Below are positions 53,136-61,171 of a stretch of DNA of 64,000 nt, one piece after another; position 1 is the first letter of the stretch, and each line of letters begins with the position of its first letter. This DNA is from Acidimicrobiia bacterium (GTDB lineage Bacteria > Actinomycetota > Acidimicrobiia > Acidimicrobiales > Bin134), in the NCBI GenBank assembly GCA_022819825.1, contig JAJEGM010000038.1, positions 62,001 to 126,000 of the forward strand. Reading direction: 5' to 3'. Below the pieces are notes generated by a model that saw only the letters and a program-made list of their open reading frames with translations, was not told the origin of the DNA and ran no database searches. Position numbers and translations under genes: made by a program.

Positions 53136-53948
53136 ATGAGCAATCGCTTGAACGGACGGGTGGCCATCGTCACCGGAGGGGCCAACGGACTGGGAGAGGC
53201 CATCGCCGGCAAGTTCGCCGCCGAGGGCGCAGTGGTGGTGATCGCCGATGTGGATGAGCCGGCCATGGAACAGGTGGGCGGCGAACTGGGGGTAGAGACC
53301 GCCCTCTGCGACGTGTCGGACCGGGCGTCGGTGCAGGCGCTGGTGGACGGGGTGGTGGAGCGCCACGGGCGGCTCGACATCATGGTGGCCAACGCCGGTA
53401 TCGCCAACTCCCCCAAGTATTTGGACATAGACGACGAGTTTTGGGGCCGGATGATCGACGTGAACCTGACTGGGGTGTTCTTGTGCAACCAGATCGCGGC
53501 TCGCCACATGGTGGCGCGGGGCAATGGCGGCGTGCTGTTGAACACCGCCTCCATCCTCGGGGCTGAGGGCAATCCCCAGACCCCGGCGTACGCCGCCTCG
53601 AAGGCCGGGGTGATCTCGCTGACCCGCAGTGGGGCCATGGCGCTGGGAGAATTCGGCATCCGGGTGAACGCGGTGGGGCCAGGCTACATGAAAACCCGAA
53701 TGACCGAGGGTTTGCGGGCGGTGCCCGAACTGGAGAAGTCGCTGGCCGAGATGGTGCCGCTGAACCGATTCGGCGAGGCTGGCGACATCGCCGACGCTGC
53801 GGTGTTTCTGGCCAGCGACGAGGCCTCCTACATCACCGGCCACACCCTGTTCGTGGACGGCGGCTGGCTCACCCACCACCTGCCCGCCCGCACCGAGGAG
53901 CAGGAGGAAACCCGCCTTCGCGCCCAAGCCGAGGCCGAAGCCCGCTGA
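53136..53948 (+). CDS. Short-chain dehydrogenase/reductase
   Basis: A 270-residue SDR with an intact active site. TGGANGLGEAIAGKF binds the cofactor, and VIADVDE favours NAD. ANAGI is the NNAG equivalent, and serine in NTASIL, Y-x3-K (YAASK) and FVDGGW near the end are all present. A charged ~20-residue tail (EEQEETRLRAQAEAEAR) extends the C-terminus. It starts at ATG 53136; CAAGAT lies 6 nt upstream as a weak -10. It faces away from the other SDR, with a 91-bp shared spacer. Confidence 0.9.
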   Translation: MSNRLNGRVAIVTGGANGLGEAIAGKFAAEGAVVVIADVDEPAMEQVGGELGVETALCDVSDRASVQALVDGVVERHGRLDIMVANAGIANSPKYLDIDDEFWGRMIDVNLTGVFLCNQIAARHMVARGNGGVLLNTASILGAEGNPQTPAYAASKAGVISLTRSGAMALGEFGIRVNAVGPGYMKTRMTEGLRAVPELEKSLAEMVPLNRFGEAGDIADAAVFLASDEASYITGHTLFVDGGWLTHHLPARTEEQEETRLRAQAEAEAR

Positions 53949-53964
53949 CGCAGCTCGGAGGGGG

Positions 53965-54975
53965 CTATCTGTGGCGTCGTCGGGCCCGGTCGAGGTCTTG
54001 GTCGGCCAGCTCTTCGGCCAACTCCAAGTAGCGCCGCAGGCGGCCAGGGTCCACGTTGCCGGCCACCGCGCAGTCAGGCTCGCCCTGGTGCCAGCAGTCC
54101 TCGGCAAAGCGGCATTCGTGGTCGAGGGCGTCGATCTCGGCGTAGGCCGCGGCCAACCCCTCCCACGCATCCCACGGTCCTACGGCTCGGATGCCGGGCG
54201 TGTCTACGATCGATCCACCGCCGGGCAGCGCGATGAGACGCCGCGCGATGGTGGTGTGGCGGCCCCGGGCGTCGCCCGCCCGCACCTCCTGAGTGGCCTG
54301 CACCTCGTCGCCCACCAACGCGTTGATCAGCGTCGACTTGCCCACTCCCGACGGTCCCAGCAGCGCCAGAGTACGGCCCCCTTCCAGCAGGGCGGTCAGA
54401 TTGTCGAGCCCCTCGCCCCGCAACGCGGCAGTGATCACCACCGTGGCCCCCGGGGCCAGAACGGCGGCCTTTTCGGCATCCCGCTCGGGATAACGGCGAA
54501 GATCGGCTTTGGCCAGGATCACCGCCACCGCCGCGCCCGACTGCCAGCCAACCACGCAGAAGCGCTCCAGTTGGGCCGGGTTGATGCGCCGGTCGAGACC
54601 GTGTACCACCCCAACGACATCGGCGTTGGCCACCAGCGTCTGGGCCCGGGCGTGCTCGGCTGGATCTCGCCTTACCACCAGCGTGCGTCGCTCCAGCACT
54701 TGCTCCACCACGGGACTGTCGTCGAGGTCGGGAACGACGGTGACCCAGTCGCCGGTCACCGGGGCCACATCGCCTTGGGCTCGAAGGGAATCGGACGAGA
54801 CTCGGATCTGGCCCTCGTCGGTAATCACCTCGCACTCACCACGGTCCACCTGCACCACTCGGCCCAGTTGTCCTGCCTGACTCTGGGCCAGTTCCCGCCA
54901 CCGCTGGTCGACGCCCAGGGCCTCCAACGGCGTCATTGGGTGCTGAATAGCGTGAGTGCCATATTCCGGCTCCAT
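53965..54975 (-). CDS. rsgA: Ribosome small-subunit-dependent GTPase A
   Basis: A 336-residue circularly permuted GTPase. An N-terminal OB-fold is followed by the G4-like AKADL, the P-loop GPSGVGKSTLINAL, and DTPG. The C-terminal zinc finger CRFAEDCWHQGEPDC carries the CxxxxxC-x-H-x5-C ligands. It assists late 30S maturation by GTP hydrolysis. The gene is convergent with the SDR at 53136 (16 bp between stops) and divergent from the molybdoenzyme gene. Confidence 0.95.
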   Translation of the reverse strand: MEPEYGTHAIQHPMTPLEALGVDQRWRELAQSQAGQLGRVVQVDRGECEVITDEGQIRVSSDSLRAQGDVAPVTGDWVTVVPDLDDSPVVEQVLERRTLVVRRDPAEHARAQTLVANADVVGVVHGLDRRINPAQLERFCVVGWQSGAAVAVILAKADLRRYPERDAEKAAVLAPGATVVITAALRGEGLDNLTALLEGGRTLALLGPSGVGKSTLINALVGDEVQATQEVRAGDARGRHTTIARRLIALPGGGSIVDTPGIRAVGPWDAWEGLAAAYAEIDALDHECRFAEDCWHQGEPDCAVAGNVDPGRLRRYLELAEELADQDLDRARRRHR

Positions 54976-55073
54976 GTGGTGGGTCTATTGGCCCAAACGG
55001 TGGAAAATCACAATAGCCTTAGTGCCACACAGCCGGATAAAGAACGACCGGCCTAGCTGATCGGAATGCATAC

Positions 55074-56861
55074 ATGAGCGAATCCGAAGCGACCGCATCG
55101 GCCCAAGGGCGAGCGGTCATCTCGCCCCTTAGAGCAATTGCCATTGGCATCGTGGCTGCCGGCGGAGCGTTGGGCTTGAGCGAGATCCTGTCGGGGTTGA
55201 GCCGCAAGATCCCGTCGCTGGTGGTCTCGGTGGCTGAAGAGATCGTGGACATCACCCCCGGCTTCATTGCCCGCTGGTCCATCGACACCCTCGGCAGCGC
55301 CCAGAAGCCGGCGTTGGTGTGGGGCATCGTCATCGTGTCGATTCTGCTTGGCGCGGTGCTGGGCTGGCCCTCCCGGAAGCGCTGGTGGGTGATGCCCGCT
55401 GGTCTCGTGGTTTTCGCCGTTGTTGGTGGGTGGGCTGCGGCCCGCAACCCCCTGTCCAGCGATGGTTTGGGATGGATGTCGGGCCTGGTGTCAGGGGCCT
55501 TCGGGATTGCGGTGTTTCTGAGTCTGTATGCGCTGGCGCGGGCTGCAATTCCATCGGGCGAATCCGACGAACCTGCGGAAGAGCAGCGGGTGCCTATGGT
55601 GGGCCGGGGCCGCTTCAACGACCGGCGCCGCTTCGTGGGAGCGGTGGGCATCGTGGCTGGGGCTTCGCTGGCCGGTGGCCTGCTCGGGCGATGGCTGCGG
55701 CGGCGCGACACCGTGGAAGGAGCTCGCGAGGGGGTTGCCGAGGCCCTCCAAGGACGCACTATCGCGACACCGACTGCCCGACCCACACCGGTTCCCACCG
55801 CGCAGGCTGGGGACGATGATGCCATGGTCGACTCCTCCCCAGGTTCAACCCCTGAAGCCACACCCGCCGCGGGCGCTGATCCCACGGCCGAGCCCACCGC
55901 GGAGGCAACGGGCGAGCCCACCCCTTCAGTCACAGCCGAACCAGTAAGGGAGCCCAACTTCGACCACATCGCCGGGATCGCCCCGCTCATCACTCCCAAC
56001 GAGGACTTCTATCTGATCGACACCGCCCTCTCGTATCCTCAGGTGGACCCGGCGGACTGGTCGCTGCAGATCCACGGCATGGTGGACCGAGAGGTGGAGA
56101 TCAGCTTCGACGAACTGCTCGACCTGGGCCTGGTTCGAGAGCAAGTGACCCTGTCGTGTGTGTCCAACTCTGTAGGCGGTCGGCTGGTGGGCAATGCGGA
56201 ATGGGTTGGTGTCCCCCTGGCCAGAGTGCTGGACGAGGCCGGGGTGCAGCCGGGGGCCACGCAGATCGTGGGCCGCTCCATCGATCGTTGGACCGCGGGC
56301 TTTCCCACCGAGGTGGCGCTCGACGGCAGGGTGGCAATGGTGGCCGTGCAGATGAACGGCGAGCCGCTGCCCATCTCCCACGGTTTCCCCGCCCGTCTGG
56401 TGGTGGCCGGGCTCTACGGCTACGTGTCGGCCACCAAGTGGCTGTCAGACATCGAGCTCACCACCTGGGAAGCGTTCGACGGCTACTGGATCCCCCGCGG
56501 CTGGTCGAAAGAGGGGCCGATCAAGACCCAGTCCCGCATCGATGTGCCCCGACGGGGCTCTGTGATCGACCCCGGCCCGACGGCGATTGCCGGTGTGGCC
56601 TGGGCCCCCAGTCGGGCCATCGAAAAGGTGGAAGTTCAGGTGGACGAAGAGCCCTGGGTGGGGGCTGAGCTCAGCCGTGAGACCACTATCAACTCTTGGC
56701 GGCAGTGGATGGTGACGTGGAACGCCACCCCCGGCCGCCACCAAGTGCGGGTGCGGGCCACCGACGGCACCAACACCACCCAGACCCCCGAGATCACCGA
56801 CCCGGCCCCCGACGGCGCCACCGGCTGGCACACCATCCAGGTACGGGCGGAGGAGGCCTGA
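55074..56861 (+). CDS. Membrane-anchored sulfite-oxidase-like molybdopterin oxidoreductase
   Basis: A 595-residue protein. Four hydrophobic segments occupy residues about 18-160. Then DRRRFVGAVGIVAGASLAGG (about 182-205) resembles a twin-arginine signal followed by a fifth hydrophobic stretch. A Pro/Thr/Ala-rich linker (about 228-300) follows, then the sulfite-oxidase fold with VTLSCVSN, where C362 is the molybdenum ligand, HGFPARLVVAGLYGY, and a C-terminal dimerisation-like domain. The catalytic part should lie outside the membrane. Its physiological substrate is unknown. Moco genes at 46038-48802 could supply its cofactor. Confidence 0.87.
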   Translation: MSESEATASAQGRAVISPLRAIAIGIVAAGGALGLSEILSGLSRKIPSLVVSVAEEIVDITPGFIARWSIDTLGSAQKPALVWGIVIVSILLGAVLGWPSRKRWWVMPAGLVVFAVVGGWAAARNPLSSDGLGWMSGLVSGAFGIAVFLSLYALARAAIPSGESDEPAEEQRVPMVGRGRFNDRRRFVGAVGIVAGASLAGGLLGRWLRRRDTVEGAREGVAEALQGRTIATPTARPTPVPTAQAGDDDAMVDSSPGSTPEATPAAGADPTAEPTAEATGEPTPSVTAEPVREPNFDHIAGIAPLITPNEDFYLIDTALSYPQVDPADWSLQIHGMVDREVEISFDELLDLGLVREQVTLSCVSNSVGGRLVGNAEWVGVPLARVLDEAGVQPGATQIVGRSIDRWTAGFPTEVALDGRVAMVAVQMNGEPLPISHGFPARLVVAGLYGYVSATKWLSDIELTTWEAFDGYWIPRGWSKEGPIKTQSRIDVPRRGSVIDPGPTAIAGVAWAPSRAIEKVEVQVDEEPWVGAELSRETTINSWRQWMVTWNATPGRHQVRVRATDGTNTTQTPEITDPAPDGATGWHTIQVRAEEA

Positions 56862-56900
56862 TCCTCCTCCGTGCCTTGGGGGAATGATCTCAGCCGCCGG

Positions 56901-56906
56901 TAGATT
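56901..56906 (+). promoter_or_regulatory. Leaderless -10 box TAGATT for the acyl-CoA dehydrogenase gene
   Basis: TAGATT ends 8 nt before the ATG at 56915 and no ribosome binding site is present. It would start the acyl-CoA catabolic run. Confidence 0.48.
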
Positions 56907-56914
56907 CTCGGCAG

Positions 56915-58105
56915 ATGGACTTCGATCTCAACCCTACTGAGAGGGATTTTCGCGACGAGGTGCGTACCTGGTTGGAGGAGCACCTGGTGGGGGAGTTTGC
57001 CGAGTTGCGGGGCCGGGGGGGCATGGGCCAAGAGGACATTCCTGTTGAGGAGCAGATCGCCTGGGAACGGGAACTGGCTGACGGCGGCTGGCTGGGTATC
57101 GACTTTCCCGCCCACTTGGGGGGCCGGGAGTGCAGCTTGTCGGAGCAAGTGCTGTTCCACCAGACCTACGTGGAGGCTCGGGCGCCGGGGCGGCTGCCCA
57201 ACATGGGGGTCACGCTGTTGGGGCCGACGTTGGTGGCCTATGGCACACCGGAGCAGCAGGAGCGGTTCGTGCCCCCGATTCTGTCGGGCGAGGAGTTCTG
57301 GTGCCAGGGCTATTCCGAGCCTAATGCCGGGTCGGATTTGGCCAATGTGGGCACCAAGGCGGTGCTCGACGGCGATCGGTGGGTGGTGAACGGCCAGAAG
57401 ATCTGGACCTCGCTCGCCCAGTACTCCGACTGGTGCTTCGTGGTATGCCGCACCGACCCGGACTCTGCCCGCCACGCCGGCCTCTCCTACCTGCTGGTGC
57501 CCATGGACCAGCCGGGGATAGAGATCCGCCCCATCGTGCAGATCACCGGGGGAACCGAGTTCAACGAGGTCTTCTTCGACGACGCGGTGACCGATGCCGA
57601 TCTGGTGGTGGGCCAGCCGGGCCGGGGCTGGGAAGTGGCCATGGGCACGCTGGCCTTCGAGCGGGGGGCGTCCACGCTGGGCCAGCAGACCTACTTCCGC
57701 CAAGAGCTGGACGCGCTATTGGCCGAGGCCCGGGCCAACGGCACCGCTGATGATTTGGTGGTCCGCCAGGTGCTGGCCCAGGCCTACGCCACGTTGGAGA
57801 TCATGCGGTACAACAACCTGCGGATGCTCACCGTGGTGGACGCCGGCGGGGTGCCGGGGCCGGAGATGTCCATCGGCAAGCTGCTGTGGTCCAACTGGCA
57901 CCGTTCGCTGGGCGAGTTGATGGTGGGCGTGCGGGGGGCGGACGGCATGGCGGTAGCGGCTGATGACGGCGAGGACTACTCGCTGGACTCCTGGCAGCGC
58001 ACGTTCTTGTACAGCCGATCCCACACCATCTACGCCGGATCGAACGAGATTCAGCGAAACATCATCGGGGAGCGGGTTCTCGGGCTACCGAGGGAACCGC
58101 GGTAA
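56915..58105 (+). CDS. Acyl-CoA dehydrogenase
   Basis: A 396-residue FAD enzyme. WCQGYSEPNAGSDLANV is the FAD/substrate-binding motif. VNGQKIWTSLAQYSDW and the C-terminal RNIIGERVLGLPREPR are typical of the FadE17/FadE26-like group common in actinobacterial steroid and side-chain degradation. It introduces a double bond into an acyl-CoA. The last residues, GLPREPR and stop, are echoed by a second, diverged copy 21 bp downstream, apparently a relic of a lost paralogue. Confidence 0.93.
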   Translation: MDFDLNPTERDFRDEVRTWLEEHLVGEFAELRGRGGMGQEDIPVEEQIAWERELADGGWLGIDFPAHLGGRECSLSEQVLFHQTYVEARAPGRLPNMGVTLLGPTLVAYGTPEQQERFVPPILSGEEFWCQGYSEPNAGSDLANVGTKAVLDGDRWVVNGQKIWTSLAQYSDWCFVVCRTDPDSARHAGLSYLLVPMDQPGIEIRPIVQITGGTEFNEVFFDDAVTDADLVVGQPGRGWEVAMGTLAFERGASTLGQQTYFRQELDALLAEARANGTADDLVVRQVLAQAYATLEIMRYNNLRMLTVVDAGGVPGPEMSIGKLLWSNWHRSLGELMVGVRGADGMAVAADDGEDYSLDSWQRTFLYSRSHTIYAGSNEIQRNIIGERVLGLPREPR

Positions 58106-58149
58106 TCAGCAAAACCGAATTGTTGGGGTTGCCCCGGGAGCCGCGATGA
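58105..58149 (+). pseudogene. Relic C-terminal tail of a second acyl-CoA dehydrogenase
   Basis: Reading from 58105, the frame gives ISKTELLGLPREPR and TGA at 58147-58149. GLPREPR is the exact C-terminus of the intact gene just upstream, yet several codons differ at silent positions (CTA/TTG, AGG/CGG, GAA/GAG, CGG/CGA). It has no start and lies out of frame with the intact gene. The simplest reading is the remnant of a tandem paralogue after deletion; a short duplication that later diverged is the alternative. Confidence 0.65.
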
Positions 58150-58176
58150 TTTCAAGTATCGGAAAGAGGAGCAGCC

Positions 58177-59334
58177 ATGGCTGAGGCATACATCATCGAC
58201 GCAGTCCGCACCCCGGTGGGACGACGGGGCGGCAGCCTGTCGGAGATCCATCCGGCTGATCTGGGCGCCCATCCCATCCTGGGGCTTCTCGATCGCACCG
58301 GTGTCGACCCGGCCGCGGTGGACGACGTGATGTATGGCTGTGTGGACGCCCTCGGCCCCCAAGCTGGCGACATCGCCCGCACCGCCTGGCTGGCCGCCGG
58401 GCTGCCCGAGCACGTTCCCGGCACCACCATCGACCGCCAGTGCGGATCGGCCCAGCAAGCCGTCCACTTCGCCGCCCAAGCGGTGATGGCAGGCGTGAAC
58501 GACATGGTGGTGGCCGGCGGCGTGCAGAACATGAGCATGATCCCCATCGGAGCGGCGATGACCGTGGCCGAGCATGTGGGGGTGACCGACCCCGACCCCT
58601 TCACCGGCTCCGATGGCTGGGTGGACCGCTACGGCACCCAGGAGGTTTCGCAGTTCCGGGGGGCGGAGATGATCGCCGAGCACTGGGACATCAGCCGGGA
58701 GCAGATGGAGGAGTTCGCCCTGGCCAGCCACGAGCGGGCCGCCACCGCCACCGACGAGGGCCGTTTCGAAAATGAGATCCTGCCTCTGGCCGGCCTGGAG
58801 TTTGACGAGGGAATCCGGCGGGGCACCACTCTGGAGAAGATGGCCGGGTTGTCCACGCTGATCGAGGGCGGGCGGCTGACCGCCGCGGTGTCCAGCCAGA
58901 TATCCGACGCGGGCTGCGCCATGTTGATCTGCGGAGAGCAGGCGGTGGCCGATCACGGGTTGAAGCCCAGGGCCCGCTTCCACCACCTGTCGGTGAGGGG
59001 CGCCGACCCCATCTACATGCTCACCGGCCCCATTCCGGCTACCGAGTACGCCTTGGCCCGAACCGGCATGACCATCGACCACATCGACCTGTTCGAGTGC
59101 AACGAGGCCTTCGCCTCGGTGGTGCTGGCCTGGATGGGCGAGCACGACGTGCCCCACGAGAAGGTCAACGTCAACGGCGGGGCCATCGCCCTGGGCCACC
59201 CATTGGGCGCCACCGGAGCCCGGCTCATGACCACCCTGCTGAACGAGTTGGAGCGCACCGGCGGCCGCTACGGGCTGCAAACCATGTGCGAGGGCGGCGG
59301 CCAGGCCAACGTCACCATTATCGAGCGGCTGTAG
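58177..59334 (+). CDS. Acetyl-CoA acetyltransferase (thiolase)
   Basis: A 385-residue thiolase. The acyl-accepting cysteine is in IDRQCGSAQQA, the active-site His in GGAIALGHPLGATGARL, and the second cysteine in TMCEGGGQANV. It cleaves 3-ketoacyl-CoA with CoA, or condenses acetyl-CoA, depending on flux. GAGGAG lies 6 nt before the ATG. It follows the acyl-CoA dehydrogenase and precedes an SDR by 7 bp, so a beta-oxidation-like role is likely. Confidence 0.94.
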   Translation: MAEAYIIDAVRTPVGRRGGSLSEIHPADLGAHPILGLLDRTGVDPAAVDDVMYGCVDALGPQAGDIARTAWLAAGLPEHVPGTTIDRQCGSAQQAVHFAAQAVMAGVNDMVVAGGVQNMSMIPIGAAMTVAEHVGVTDPDPFTGSDGWVDRYGTQEVSQFRGAEMIAEHWDISREQMEEFALASHERAATATDEGRFENEILPLAGLEFDEGIRRGTTLEKMAGLSTLIEGGRLTAAVSSQISDAGCAMLICGEQAVADHGLKPRARFHHLSVRGADPIYMLTGPIPATEYALARTGMTIDHIDLFECNEAFASVVLAWMGEHDVPHEKVNVNGGAIALGHPLGATGARLMTTLLNELERTGGRYGLQTMCEGGGQANVTIIERL

Positions 59335-59341
59335 CAGCGCT

Positions 59342-60079
59342 ATGACCGGGTTCGCCGACAAGGTGGTGATCGTCACCGGCGCGGCTCGGGGGATCGGCAG
59401 GAGCACCGCCGCGCTTTTCGCGGAGGCGGGGGCGGTGGTCGTCGGGGCCGACCGGGATGTCGAGGCTCTGGATGAGGTAGAGGATCTGTCGTTGCGGCTG
59501 GGCGGTGATGTGGGCGACACCCACGATGCCCATGCGATCATCGACGACACCCTGGAGTCCTACGGCCGACTCGACGTGCTGGTGAACAATGCCGGGGTCT
59601 GGGTGCTCAAGCCCACCTCCGAGATCACCCCCGAGGAGTGGGACGACCAGCTCTCCACCAACCTGCGCTCGTTCTTCCTGCTGATCCGCCGGGCCTATCC
59701 CGCGCTGGCCGAGGCTCGCGGCAGCGTGGTGAACGTGGCCTCCATCGCCGCCCTGCGGTTCACCACCCCCCATGTGGCCTACGCCTCTGCCAAGGCCGGA
59801 GTGATCGCCATGACCAGGGACTTGGCTGCCGAGTACGCCCCCAACGTGAGGGTCAATGCAGTGGCCCCCGGCCCCATCGACACCATGCACCTCACCGCCT
59901 CGATGACCCCCGAGGAGAAAGCCGACTTCGGCCGCCGCTATCCGCTGGGCCGCATGGGCGAGCCCGAAGACGTGGCCCACGCCATCGTGTTTCTGGCCTC
60001 CCCCAAAGCCGCCTACATCACCGGTGCCACCCTCCCCGTCACCGGAGGCACCGAACTCGGAGTCCCCAGCCTGTTCTAG
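59342..60079 (+). CDS. Short-chain dehydrogenase/reductase
   Basis: A 245-residue classical SDR. TGAARGIGRSTAALF is the cofactor loop, GADRDV favours NAD, and NNAGV, the serine in NVASIA, and Y-x3-K (YASAK) are intact. It lies 7 bp after the thiolase and is likely co-transcribed. In this setting it could oxidise a 3-hydroxyacyl-CoA, though the substrate is not shown by sequence. It is convergent with the crotonase gene (3 bp between stops). Confidence 0.91.
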   Translation: MTGFADKVVIVTGAARGIGRSTAALFAEAGAVVVGADRDVEALDEVEDLSLRLGGDVGDTHDAHAIIDDTLESYGRLDVLVNNAGVWVLKPTSEITPEEWDDQLSTNLRSFFLLIRRAYPALAEARGSVVNVASIAALRFTTPHVAYASAKAGVIAMTRDLAAEYAPNVRVNAVAPGPIDTMHLTASMTPEEKADFGRRYPLGRMGEPEDVAHAIVFLASPKAAYITGATLPVTGGTELGVPSLF

Positions 60080-60082
60080 CGG

Positions 60083-61138
60083 CTAGCCCTCGATGCGGTC
60101 GATGAGACCCCAGCCCAGGGCGGTGGATGCGTCGATTTCGGTGTTGGTGAGGGCGAAGTAGCAGAGGCGCTGTCGGCCGATGCGGCGGGCGATGCTCACG
60201 GTGCCGCCCGCGCCGGGCACCAGGCCCATGGCCACCTCGGGCAGGCGGAAGCTGGTGTCGGGGTGGGCGGACACATCGTGGGCGTAAGCGGGCAGTTCCA
60301 CGCCCGCCCCCACGCAGGTGCCGTGGACCTTCACCCGGGTCTTGGCCGCCAAGCGGTCGATCCAAAAGGCGGCGCTGCGCACCGAGCGGACGCGGTGGGC
60401 GGTGCCTGGGTCGGGGGTGGTGCCGAACTCGGCCAGGTCGCCGCCGGAGCAGAAGGTGGGCCCGGCGCCGTCAAGCACGATCCCGTCCAGGCTGGGGTCA
60501 GCCCATGCGGCCCGGAGCTGCTCTACGAGGCCGTCTCGCATCTCGGCGCTGAAGGCGTTGTGGCGTTCGGGACGGTTGAGGGTGAGCCGCAGGGTGGACC
60601 CGGCGCGCTCAGCCCGCACTGCGGGCTCAGGGTTGTCGGGAACGAGCCGAATGGGCTGGCTGGCCAGCCACCCCTGGAACTGGGGGCCGGACTGGAGGGT
60701 GGAGTAGGCCAGCGACTCGGCCACCAGCCCATCGGCGGTGGTTCGGCCTTCGCTCAGGCGCAGAAGTTGCACCAGCGCCACCGCCGCGGCTGGCGATGCC
60801 GTGGCCGCAGCGGTGATCTGCTCGATCTTCTCGACGGGCACGGCTACCGGGACCGGGAGATCGCCGGGGGCCAGCACGATGTCGAAGGCGGCGCAGTGCT
60901 CGGCCAGCTTCGGAGCGTCGGCGGAGTCGAAGTCGGCGGTTACCGAGGCTGCCATCACCGCCGGGGTGCTCTTTATCAGGCTGGCCGTCTCTTCGCTGGG
61001 CCATTGGGAGATGTCGGCGGCGGTGAGCTCTACGAGCATTACCGGGCAGTCAGCCAGACCCAAGTCCTCCCCGGCGTAGGGGTGGGACAGGAGTTCGAGG
61101 GCCTCAGCCAGGCCCGTGGTCTGGATTGGCGCAGCCAT
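60083..61138 (-). CDS. Enoyl-CoA hydratase/isomerase protein with degenerate N-terminal crotonase-like half
   Basis: A 351-residue protein. Residues about 170-351 form an intact crotonase core: GAGPTFCSGGDLAEFG, VHGTCVGAGVELPAYA and LPEVAMGLVPGAGGT with the catalytic glutamate. The first ~160 residues contain weaker echoes of the same fold (FDIVLAPG, and LAYSTLQSGPQFQGWLA, which resembles a crotonase C-terminal helix), suggesting a duplicated and decayed domain. It acts on an acyl-CoA of unknown structure. The ligase gene lies 33 bp upstream on the same strand. Confidence 0.87.
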   Translation of the reverse strand: MAAPIQTTGLAEALELLSHPYAGEDLGLADCPVMLVELTAADISQWPSEETASLIKSTPAVMAASVTADFDSADAPKLAEHCAAFDIVLAPGDLPVPVAVPVEKIEQITAAATASPAAAVALVQLLRLSEGRTTADGLVAESLAYSTLQSGPQFQGWLASQPIRLVPDNPEPAVRAERAGSTLRLTLNRPERHNAFSAEMRDGLVEQLRAAWADPSLDGIVLDGAGPTFCSGGDLAEFGTTPDPGTAHRVRSVRSAAFWIDRLAAKTRVKVHGTCVGAGVELPAYAHDVSAHPDTSFRLPEVAMGLVPGAGGTVSIARRIGRQRLCYFALTNTEIDASTALGWGLIDRIEG

Positions 61139-61171
61139 TACTGAGTGACCGCAGACTAGCGCGGGAGGGAA

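Noticed and set aside
53965-55056. A long plus-strand frame opposite rsgA
   Set aside because: rsgA on the minus strand has all GTPase and zinc motifs; the opposite frame is a compositional shadow.
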